A stretch of DNA of 5,090 nucleotides. Origin: an uncultured Campylobacter sp. (GTDB lineage: Bacteria; Campylobacterota; Campylobacteria; Campylobacterales; Campylobacteraceae). The notes under the pieces are model-generated. The model had not been told where the DNA came from. It was given only the letters and a program-made list of their open reading frames with translations, and did no database searches. The stretch spans positions 1 through 5,090 of the forward strand of contig NZ_CALKTL010000133.1 of assembly GCF_937997405.1 (NCBI RefSeq). Reading direction: 5' to 3'. The translations under genes and the position numbers were made by a program. Every line of letters begins with the position of its first letter. Position 1 is the stretch's first letter. Shown here piece after piece: positions 1-5,075 of the stretch.

Positions 1-2
1 AC

Positions 3-1250
3 GCGGGGCGTAAGATCAAGGCGGATGCTTGCTTTAAGGTTATCGGCGAGAGCGAAAATTCTGCAAGCGGCAGCGCAAATTTTAAGAGAGGCGAAAATTC
101 CAATCCCGCAGGGCAAAATTCTATCGTGCAAAATTCCGCTACTCAGAATTCTACCGCCACGGCGCAAAATTTAAATGATAAAAATTTGTCCGAGCAAGGC
201 CCCGCTGCGGCAACACAACCAAGCGACGCCGCAAATTCGGATCAAATCCACGCCGCAAATTTAGAGCAAAATTCCACCGCGAGCGACGATTTTGGCGATT
301 TCGAAGCCGAGTACGCCGCTAACGAAAACAAGCCGCAGTATTGGTTCACCTCCGAAAAGATGCGTATCATCAGCAAAATAGATGATTTTTTGAAGGACAA
401 AAACGTCGCCGGGCACGAGTTTATCGGCAACGTAAGCTCGCTCGCATCGCTTTTAAAGCTCGGCAAGCAGATTAATCAGGGGCGCGATCTGGACGATCTG
501 AGCCTTGCTCTAATCTACTCTGAAATGCCCGCAAACTACCGCGAATTGGTGCTTTCGCCCTTTGTAAATATCGAAGCGAACGAGGCGCACTTTAGCATCC
601 GCACGATAGATAGCGATCCACGCTTGCGCAGAGCGAAATTCCTAAAAGATCTACAAAGCGGGCTAAATTCTTTGCTCGAGGGCGAGCAGGCAAGCGCACA
701 GATCAGCGGCATAATGGTGCTTTACAACAATATGCTTCAAAGCCTGATGAGCTCGCAGATAGGCACTCTGGGTATTACCGTGCTCGTGCTTTTCGTGCTT
801 TTCGTGATCATCTTTCGCTCGTTTTCATACGCACTTATCGCGATCGTCGTAAATTTAATTCCGCTTTGCGCCTGCTTCGGCATTATGGGGGTTGCGAGCA
901 TTCCACTAGATATCATGAGTATCACGATAGCGGCGATTAGCATCGGTATCGGCGTTGACGACGTCATCCACTATATCTATCGCTACAAGCGGGAGTTTGC
1001 GCGCCTGGGCGACGAGGCCGCGGCAATCCGCGCGAGCCACGCAAGTATCGGATACGCGATGTATTATACGTCGTTTGCGATCATTTTGGGATTCAGCGTG
1101 ATGATGATGAGCAATTTCTGGCCTACGATCTACTTCGGGATGTTAATATGTCTGGTGATGAGCCTGCTGCTTTTGGGCGCACTCATAATCCTGCCGTCGC
1201 TAATAATGAGCCGAAAGGGCTTAAAATTTAGCCTCTTTAAAGCTAAATAA
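3..1250 (+). CDS. RND/MMPL-family transporter, C-terminal part (5' end outside window)
   Basis: The frame is open from base 3 to the TAA at 1248-1250, so the gene enters from the left edge. The GTG at 126 is an internal valine, not a start. Order seen: a low-complexity Asn/Ser/Gln/Ala-rich stretch (about 51-330), a soluble, probably periplasmic, porter-like domain (about 331-750), then hydrophobic helices at about 768-815, 828-893, 906-960, 1056-1120 and 1128-1208. The motif GIGVDD followed by VIHYIYRYKRE (from 945) is the conserved acidic transmembrane motif of the second half of RND/MMPL exporters, where charged residues serve proton coupling. The family pumps hydrophobic or amphiphilic compounds or lipids across the inner membrane. 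The substrate cannot be told from this sequence. It ends in a short basic cytoplasmic tail. No clear terminator separates it from selC. The superfamily call is firm; the subfamily is uncertain. Confidence 0.85.
   Translation, partial: AGRKIKADACFKVIGESENSASGSANFKRGENSNPAGQNSIVQNSATQNSTATAQNLNDKNLSEQGPAAATQPSDAANSDQIHAANLEQNSTASDDFGDFEAEYAANENKPQYWFTSEKMRIISKIDDFLKDKNVAGHEFIGNVSSLASLLKLGKQINQGRDLDDLSLALIYSEMPANYRELVLSPFVNIEANEAHFSIRTIDSDPRLRRAKFLKDLQSGLNSLLEGEQASAQISGIMVLYNNMLQSLMSSQIGTLGITVLVLFVLFVIIFRSFSYALIAIVVNLIPLCACFGIMGVASIPLDIMSITIAAISIGIGVDDVIHYIYRYKREFARLGDEAAAIRASHASIGYAMYYTSFAIILGFSVMMMSNFWPTIYFGMLICLVMSLLLLGALIILPSLIMSRKGLKFSLFKAK
51..330 (+). repeat. Low-complexity Asn-Ser/Gln-rich linker coding region
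   Basis: About 93 codons of the transporter are dominated by Asn, Ser, Ala, Gln and Thr. The tripeptide (E/Q/A)-N-S occurs seven times. At DNA level the repeat unit is caaaattc or gcaaattt, giving eleven RAATTY hexamers between 56 and 274. The units are not exact tandem copies, so this is a degenerate repeat tract. It lies before the soluble domain that precedes the membrane helices, where a flexible insert could be tolerated. Related transporters usually lack such an insert (family knowledge, not checked here). Confidence 0.7.
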
Positions 1251-1262
1251 ATTTTATCTCGC

Positions 1263-1268
1263 TATAAT
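1263..1268 (+). promoter_or_regulatory. -10 box of the selC promoter
   Basis: A perfect TATAAT lies 10 nt before the first base of the tRNA, so transcription would begin almost at the mature 5' end. The upstream stretch is AT-rich (AAATTTTATCT at 1249-1259) with no clear -35, as is usual for sigma-70 promoters of Campylobacter. The box sits just after the transporter stop codon, so selC need not depend on read-through. Confidence 0.75.
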
Positions 1269-1278
1269 TCCCGCATTT

Positions 1279-1376
1279 GGAGAGGATGGCGACCTGGTGG
1301 CGTCTGCGGACTTCAAATCCGATAGGAGGGCGGTTGACCGTTTTCCGGGGGGTTCGATTCCCTCCCTCTCTCGCCG
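1279..1376 (+). tRNA. selC: tRNA-Sec (anticodon TCA), selenocysteine tRNA
   Basis: It carries selenocysteine to in-frame UGA codons, working with SelA, SelB and SelD. The anticodon loop CTTCAAA (1311-1317) has anticodon TCA at 1313-1315. The long extra arm that marks tRNA-Sec is a 9-bp stem, GGAGGGCGG (1325-1333) with CCGTTTTCC (1338-1346), including three G-T pairs. The T arm is GGGGG-TTCGATT-CCCTC, followed by the acceptor 3' strand and discriminator G at 1373. GGAGAGG at the 5' end can pair with CCTCTCT. The D arm and the top of the anticodon stem pair poorly as I draw them, so ends may be off by 1-3 nt. The genomic 3' end reads GCCG, so CCA is not fully encoded and would need CCA-adding enzyme. 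No Sec-containing gene is visible in the window; formate dehydrogenase is the usual client in this group. Confidence 0.9.
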
Positions 1377-1514
1377 AATTCTTTTAAAATTCTATCTTTA
1401 AATTTTATCTTTCACGCTTTTAGCCACGTACTTCGCGAATTTATATCAAATTTCGGCTCTAAATTTATCCGTTATTAAACAGAGATGGATAGCATTGCTC
1501 GTTAACTTTTCTTG

Positions 1515-1520
1515 AAGGAG
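1515..1520 (+). promoter_or_regulatory. Shine-Dalgarno that points to an ATA start
   Basis: AAGGAG lies 5 nt before the ATA at 1526-1528, the same spacing and sequence as before trxB (5 nt) and nearly the same as before trxA (6 nt). No ATG, GTG or TTG follows at a usable distance in the lipoprotein frame. The site therefore marks ATA as the initiation codon, or marks where an ATG was changed to ATA. Confidence 0.75.
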
Positions 1521-1525
1521 CGCGT

Positions 1526-2251
1526 ATAAAATACGCATTAGGTGCTGCGCTTGCGGCATTTATTTTTGCAGGATGTGGCGATGACGATGTGGGGCTTGTG
1601 AAAAACTATACTTTGCCTGATTTCAAGTCGATGAGTATTGGCACGGCGATCGAGGGCTCGAAAATCTGCAAAAATATCACGTGGAGCAAAGAGGAAAACG
1701 GCGGATTAAAGACGGTTAAGATGGTCTGCGACGTGGATGTAGAGCAGAGACTTAAATCATATAAACAAGAGATGTTGGACTCATCTTTAAAAAGAGTTAT
1801 GACTTTTTATGAGGGCAAGGCTTACGACGCGCAAGGCTTGTTTAAGCTGGCAAAAGAATACTGCAAGCTAAACGAAGCCAAATTCCAAGAAACGCTTAAA
1901 ACCAAAGGCAAAATAGAATTTGAAGAAGAATGGAAGTCGGTCGATTGCGACGACAAACTAAAAGGGGAGATACTAAAAGAAAGCAATACCGAAATCTACA
2001 TAGACTCTATTATGGAGTGCTTAAAAGCAGCCATTTATTACTCGCAAATAACCGCAGAACAATTGGACGCGAGCTTCGGACATAAAGAAGGCGGATCATC
2101 AAAGCTTGCTATCGAGCTAAATTTTATCGTAAATGAGGGTAAAAGCGTAAATCTGTCTGATAAATTTAAACTTATCACGAATGGCAAAGAAGATCCCGTG
2201 AATAAAATGAAGTCAAAAGATGTCATAGCAGGCTTCTACGAAAGGCAATAA
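1526..2251 (+). CDS. Putative lipoprotein of unknown function, apparent ATA start
   Basis: I do not recognise the family. Read from the ATA at 1526 the product is 241 aa. It has a short signal peptide: Lys at residue 2, a hydrophobic run of Ala, Leu, Phe and Ile, and lipobox F-A-G-C with Cys17 (codon 1574-1576) as lipidation site. Gly-Asp-Asp-Asp follows the cysteine. The next canonical start in frame, GTG at 1589, would remove the whole signal and the lipid cysteine, so I reject it. An in-frame TAG at 1490-1492 bounds the frame upstream. The mature part is soluble, Lys/Glu-rich, with five further cysteines and a Gly-Thr-Ala...Cys...Trp...Val...Cys pattern near its N-terminus, possibly a disulfide-bonded periplasmic domain. 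Sampled 60-base lines are about 30-42% GC against about 60% in trxB and hom, suggesting acquisition or weak constraint. It lies 149 nt after selC and ends at its own terminator. Confidence 0.75.
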   Translation: MKYALGAALAAFIFAGCGDDDVGLVKNYTLPDFKSMSIGTAIEGSKICKNITWSKEENGGLKTVKMVCDVDVEQRLKSYKQEMLDSSLKRVMTFYEGKAYDAQGLFKLAKEYCKLNEAKFQETLKTKGKIEFEEEWKSVDCDDKLKGEILKESNTEIYIDSIMECLKAAIYYSQITAEQLDASFGHKEGGSSKLAIELNFIVNEGKSVNLSDKFKLITNGKEDPVNKMKSKDVIAGFYERQ

Positions 2252-2263
2252 GCGCCTCATCTC

Positions 2264-2306
2264 GCGGCTAAATTTGATGAAATTTTAAAATTTAGCCGCC
2301 TTTTTA
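2264..2306 (+). terminator. Rho-independent terminator of the lipoprotein gene
   Basis: A perfect 12-bp stem, GCGGCTAAATTT (2264-2275) with AAATTTAGCCGC (2288-2299), has a 12-nt loop and is followed by CTTTTTAT. It starts 12 nt after the TAA stop at 2249-2251. This is the clearest terminator in the window and protects trxB from antisense read-through. Confidence 0.9.
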
Positions 2307-2342
2307 TATCAAAATTTCATTCAAAATTTTATGTGAAGTTTT

Positions 2343-2381
2343 AAATTTAAAGCGCGGCGGAATCAATTTCGCCTGCCGCGC
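2343..2381 (-). terminator. Probable rho-independent terminator of trxB
   Basis: On the minus strand GCGCGGC (2381-2375) pairs with GCCGCGC (2358-2352), followed by TTTAAATTT. It begins 27 nt after the trxB stop. The T tract is broken by three A residues, so efficiency may be modest. It faces the lipoprotein terminator, giving back-to-back termination in this convergent gap. Confidence 0.7.
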
Positions 2382-2407
2382 CGTGAAATTTTCCGCCGAA
2401 TACAAGC

Positions 2408-3352
2408 TTATTTATCGTGTCCTTGCAGATACGCAATCGCGCTAAGTGCGGCAACCGCGCCGTCGCCTGCCGCGCAGACGACCTGTTTAGGCGCATCCTG
2501 TCTCATATCGCCCGCCGCAAATAGCCCGTGCACGCTTGTTTGCATCTTTAAATTTACCGCGACCTGTCCGCCAGGCGTGATGTCGCAGATGAACTTGCCA
2601 TCATCGCCCTTTAGCACCTCGTTTCGCACGTCAAGCCCCACGAATACGAAGATCCCAGGCAGCTGCAGCTCGCGCGTGGCGCCGCTGGTTTTATCCTTGA
2701 CGACGACGCCCGTTACGCCGCTTGCATCGCCCTTGATCTGCTCTACGAGCGCGTTTGTGATGAGCTCGATATTCTCACTTTCGCGCACCTTTTGCACTGT
2801 CGAAGGCGCAGCACGAAATTCGTCGCGGCGGTGGATCAGATAGACTTTAGAGCAAATTTTAGCCAGATACAGCGCCTCCTCTAGCGCCGTATCGCCGCCG
2901 CCGAGGACGGCAACCTCTTTGCCCTTGTAAAAAAAACCGTCGCAGGTCGCGCAGGTACTGACGCCGCGACCGAAAAACTCATCCTCGCCCTCGATCCCCG
3001 CGCGGCGCGGAGTAGAGCCCGTAGCGACAATAACGGTACGCGCGCGTCGTGTTTGATCGCCCTCGAGATAGATAGTAAAATTCCCGTCGCCGTCTTTTGA
3101 GACGCGCAGCACGCGCACCATCTCGTGCTTCAGCCCGAAGCGGAAGCACTGCTCCTGCCAAGGCGCCATAAAGCTCATCCCGTCGGTCACCGCGGCGACG
3201 CCCGGGTAGTTTTCCATCTCGGAGCTTGAGGTGATCTGCCCGCCGGGCATCCCCATCTCAAACATCACGACATCTTTTAAACCGCCTCTTGTAGCATAAA
3301 GCCCCGCCGCTAGCCCCGCAGGACCGCCACCGATAATTGCTAAATCTAACAT
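2408..3352 (-). CDS. trxB: Thioredoxin reductase (NADPH)
   Basis: A cytoplasmic FAD enzyme that passes electrons from NADPH to thioredoxin. The product is 314 aa, normal for the low-molecular-weight bacterial type. It shows the N-terminal FAD motif GGGPAG (residues 8-13), MPGGQI (35-40), the redox-active Cys134-Ala-Thr-Cys137, the second nucleotide motif GGGDTALEEA (151-160), HRRDEFRA (174-181) whose arginines fit NADPH rather than NADH, and a C-terminal FAD-binding AAGDMR motif. The ATG at 3352 follows AAGGAG with 5 nt spacing. It lies 110 nt downstream of trxA in the same direction, so co-transcription is likely, though a hairpin and an AT-rich leader lie between them. Both active-site positions are Cys, so it is not a selenoprotein despite selC nearby. 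Nothing is missing. Confidence 0.97.
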   Translation of the reverse strand: MLDLAIIGGGPAGLAAGLYATRGGLKDVVMFEMGMPGGQITSSSEMENYPGVAAVTDGMSFMAPWQEQCFRFGLKHEMVRVLRVSKDGDGNFTIYLEGDQTRRARTVIVATGSTPRRAGIEGEDEFFGRGVSTCATCDGFFYKGKEVAVLGGGDTALEEALYLAKICSKVYLIHRRDEFRAAPSTVQKVRESENIELITNALVEQIKGDASGVTGVVVKDKTSGATRELQLPGIFVFVGLDVRNEVLKGDDGKFICDITPGGQVAVNLKMQTSVHGLFAAGDMRQDAPKQVVCAAGDGAVAALSAIAYLQGHDK

Positions 3353-3367
3353 TTTTTCTCCTTAATT

Positions 3368-3420
3368 ATTTTATTAAGTAAAGCCGCGAGCGTTAAATTT
3401 ACGAATTTAATTAATAAAAT
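3368..3420. repeat. 10-bp inverted repeat in the trxB leader
   Basis: ATTTTATTAA (3368-3377) and TTAATAAAAT (3411-3420) are perfect reverse complements separated by 33 nt. The near arm ends 15 bases upstream of the trxB start codon and takes in the bases just upstream of the Shine-Dalgarno. The arms contain no G or C, so a hairpin would be weak. A -10-like TAAAAT lies in the near arm. The function is not shown by sequence alone. Confidence 0.45.
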
Positions 3421-3435
3421 GATGAGCGAGAGGAG

Positions 3436-3456
3436 AAAGGGCGAAAGCCGCCCTTT
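3436..3456 (-). terminator. Hairpin after trxA, possible attenuator or mRNA-stabilising stem
   Basis: A perfect 8-bp stem, AAAGGGCG with CGCCCTTT, has a 5-nt loop and starts 6 nt after the trxA stop. On the minus strand it is followed by CTCCTCTCG rather than a T run, so it looks like a weak terminator or a 3'-end stabiliser. It could make trxA transcripts more abundant than trxA-trxB transcripts. Confidence 0.55.
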
Positions 3457-3462
3457 TGAAAT

Positions 3463-3777
3463 TTACAGAAGCGAGTTTAGCTTGTCGGCTATGATCTGCT
3501 TGGATTGCGCGCCGATGAGCTGAGCTTTTAGCTCGCCGTCTTTGAAAAATAGAATCGTAGGGATCGAGCGCACACCGAACCGCACCGCCAAATCCTGCGC
3601 TTCGTCGGTATTTACTTTGCAAATTTTAGCCTTGCCCTCGTAATCGTTCGCAAGCTCCTCGATGATCGGGGCGATCATACGGCACGGCCCGCACCAAGGT
3701 GCCCAAAAATCGACTAGCGCGACACCCTCTTTAATAACGTCGAAATTCTCCGAAGTAAGCTCTATATACTTTCCCAT
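3463..3777 (-). CDS. trxA: Thioredoxin
   Basis: A small cytoplasmic disulfide reductase that is reduced by TrxB and supplies electrons to ribonucleotide reductase, peroxiredoxins and methionine sulfoxide reductases. The product is 104 aa, the usual single-domain length. The active site Trp28-Cys29-Gly30-Pro31-Cys32 is intact within the classic WAPWCGPC context. The buried Asp23 and cis-Pro73 (SIPT) are present. One extra cysteine, Cys53, lies outside the active site. The ATG at 3777 follows AAGGAG with 6 nt spacing. It has its own promoter in the 70-nt gap after yraN and is followed by trxB, which points to a trxA-trxB transcription unit. Confidence 0.97.
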   Translation of the reverse strand: MGKYIELTSENFDVIKEGVALVDFWAPWCGPCRMIAPIIEELANDYEGKAKICKVNTDEAQDLAVRFGVRSIPTILFFKDGELKAQLIGAQSKQIIADKLNSLL

Positions 3778-3806
3778 AATGTTCTCCTTGTGTTAAAATT
3801 CCGCGG

Positions 3807-3812
3807 ATTATA
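3807..3812 (-). promoter_or_regulatory. -10 box of the trxA promoter
   Basis: TATAAT on the minus strand lies 29 nt upstream of the trxA ATG, with a T-rich stretch further upstream and no clear -35. Directly downstream, around the expected transcription start, is the palindrome CCGCGG (3801-3806), which could be chance or part of an operator. This promoter would let trxA-trxB be expressed apart from hom-yraN. Confidence 0.7.
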
Positions 3813-3847
3813 GTTCATTATCTTAAATAAATAATAAAAATTCTAAT

Positions 3848-4186
3848 TCAAAAAGATATGTTGGCGATAAATTTTATCTGCTTTGGATAAATTTCCACGA
3901 CGTCGATCTGCCACGGCTCGTCCGTATCGCAGCTCATCAGATAAAATTCCGCCGCCTTTAAAATTTTAGCCATCTTGACGCCCGTCACGCGCTCTGCAGC
4001 GTCGTAATCGCCGCTCGTGGCCTTCACCTCGACGAAGTGCAAAATTCCGCCCTTACGCGCGATTATGTCGATCTCGCCGAAACGGCAGCGGAAATTTCGC
4101 TTTAAAATTTCAAACCCTTCGCCGCGTAAAAATTCTGCCGCACGGTTCTCGCAGGCAAAGCCGAAAATGTATTCTTTTAAGCTCAA
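3848..4186 (-). CDS. yraN: YraN/UPF0102 family protein, predicted nuclease-fold
   Basis: A 112-aa protein of the widespread UPF0102 family, whose precise role is unsettled. The fold is that of restriction-endonuclease-like (PD-(D/E)xK) enzymes, and the key positions are present: Glu38 and Asp40 in FGEIDII, and Glu53-Val-Lys55 in HFVEVKA. The early motif KRNFRCRFGEID (29-40) and the late DVVEI are also typical. The start is a TTG at 4186: the in-frame stop TGA at 4207-4205 leaves no ATG or GTG upstream. Only one base separates it from the hom TAA, so translation is probably coupled to hom. I see no strong Shine-Dalgarno of its own. It ends with TGA at 3850-3848. The same neighbour sits between hom and trxA in C. 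jejuni. Confidence 0.9.
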   Translation of the reverse strand: MSLKEYIFGFACENRAAEFLRGEGFEILKRNFRCRFGEIDIIARKGGILHFVEVKATSGDYDAAERVTGVKMAKILKAAEFYLMSCDTDEPWQIDVVEIYPKQIKFIANISF

Positions 4187-4187
4187 C

Positions 4188-5003
4188 TTAGCTTTCGATC
4201 CTGATCATAAAAGGCTTTTGCGTGATGAAATTTTCGCCGTTAATTACGCTTATTGCGCGCTTTATGTCCTTCTCGCAGCACGTATGCGTCGTGAAAAACA
4301 GCGTCACTTCCTCATCCGTTTTGAGCTTCGGCTTTTGCAAAAAGCTGTCGATCGAAAGATCGTTTAAGCTCATAATGTTCGTAAGCTTCGCGAGCACGCC
4401 CTTCTCGTCGCGCACGCGCAGCCTGAAATAATACTTCGTGCGGATCTGCTCGCTCGGCAGAATTTGCATAAAATTTTCACTCGGCAAAATTTTATATCCG
4501 AGCATCGGATTTTTATTATCGCGCGCAATGTCGATGAGATCGCTTATAACCGCACTTGCCGTAGCGCTTCCGCCGGCGCCAGGGCCGTAATACATACTCT
4601 CGCCGACGCAGTCTCCGTAGATGCTCACGCCGTTCATCACGCCGTCTACTTTTGAGAGCATTTGATCCTTTGAAATGAGCGCGGGATGGACGCGCAGCTC
4701 GACTTTATTGTCGCATGCGCGCTTAGCCACCGCAAGCAGCTTGATTATAAAATCAAATTCGCGCGCAAAATAGATATCCTCCTGCGTGATCTCCTCGATC
4801 CCCTCGATTAGGATATCTTCGGGGTCGCCGTGCACGCCGTATGCGATGCTAGCTAAGATCAAAAGCTTATGCGCCGCGTCGAACCCGCCGATGTCAAAGC
4901 TTGGATCGGCTTCGGCGTAACCAAGCTCTTGAGCTCGCTTTAGCGCGTCCTCAAATTTCTCGTTTTTTTGCATCATATTAGTAAGGATAAAGTTGCTCGT
5001 GCT
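4188..5003 (-). CDS. hom: Homoserine dehydrogenase, N-terminus cut by a chimeric junction
   Basis: It reduces aspartate semialdehyde to homoserine, the branch point toward threonine and methionine. About 271 codons remain and the N-terminal NAD(P)-binding third is missing. Seen: STSNFILTNM at the start of the substrate domain; GYAEADPSFDIGGFDAAHK with the catalytic Lys at 4866-4868; the YYGPGAGG motif near 4570-4592; and a C-terminal ACT domain (about 4436-4191, YYFRLRVRDEKGVLAKL), the usual site of threonine feedback. The frame continues past the ATG pair at 4976 and 4973 with family-like residues to about 5003, then turns into Alu sequence and meets a TGA at 5033-5031. The ATG at 4976 is therefore internal. 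The gene is presumably intact in the organism. It is translationally coupled to yraN. Confidence 0.95.
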   Translation of the reverse strand, partial: STSNFILTNMMQKNEKFEDALKRAQELGYAEADPSFDIGGFDAAHKLLILASIAYGVHGDPEDILIEGIEEITQEDIYFAREFDFIIKLLAVAKRACDNKVELRVHPALISKDQMLSKVDGVMNGVSIYGDCVGESMYYGPGAGGSATASAVISDLIDIARDNKNPMLGYKILPSENFMQILPSEQIRTKYYFRLRVRDEKGVLAKLTNIMSLNDLSIDSFLQKPKLKTDEEVTLFFTTHTCCEKDIKRAISVINGENFITQKPFMIRIES

Positions 5004-5075
5004 AGCCAGGATGGTCTCGATCTCCTGACCTCATGATCCGCCTGCCTCGGCCTCCCAAAGCCACCGTGCCCGGCC
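5001..5075 (-). mobile_element. Human AluY-like fragment (5' end), chimeric contaminant
   Basis: The reverse complement begins with GGCCGGGCACGGTGG, the 5' start of primate Alu, and continues CTTTGGGAGGCCGAGGCAGG, then GGATCATGAGGTCAGGAGAT, then CGAGACCATCCTGGCTAGC. GGAGATCGAGACCATCCTGG fits AluY rather than AluS. Differences from consensus include CpG to CpA or TpG changes, typical of genomic Alu copies. A 21-nt block of the consensus is missing between 5060 and 5061. On the left it joins bacterial hom, sharing CACG-like bases at 4998-5001, so the exact junction is 4998-5006. Alu does not exist in bacteria. Confidence 0.93.

Noticed and set aside
126..128. GTG at 126 as the start of the transporter gene
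   Set aside because: The frame is open to the window edge with the same Asn/Ser-rich composition, and an RND half-transporter starting in a low-complexity linker makes no sense. The gene is simply cut by the window.
242..967. Minus-strand ORFs at 242-466 and 737-967
   Set aside because: They are antisense shadows of the transporter with no Shine-Dalgarno and no family resemblance.
1249..1410. 11-bp direct repeats AAATTTTATCT (1249-1259 and 1400-1410) flanking selC as attachment sites
   Set aside because: The same 11-mer also occurs inside yraN (3869-3879), and AAATTTTA words are common across the window. The repeat reflects the general motif bias, not integration.
1435..1455. Imperfect inverted repeat of CGAATTT and AAATTTCG as a selC terminator
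   Set aside because: The pairing needs a bulge, it is AT-rich, and no T tract follows.
1589..1591. GTG at 1589 as the lipoprotein start
   Set aside because: It has no Shine-Dalgarno and it discards an in-frame signal peptide and lipobox that directly follow a perfect Shine-Dalgarno.
2577..4655. Plus-strand ORFs at 2577-2843, 4017-4367, 4222-4431 and 4464-4655
   Set aside because: All lie opposite well-supported trxB, yraN and hom coding sequence and have no recognisable domain.
4971..4976. ATG pair as the start of hom
   Set aside because: Family-like sequence (STSNFILTN) continues upstream in frame, and the conserved N-terminal nucleotide-binding domain must precede it.
5031..5033. In-frame TGA upstream of hom as a selenocysteine codon, given selC nearby
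   Set aside because: The TGA lies inside the Alu sequence. No other gene shows an internal in-frame TGA, and the TrxB and TrxA active sites are Cys.
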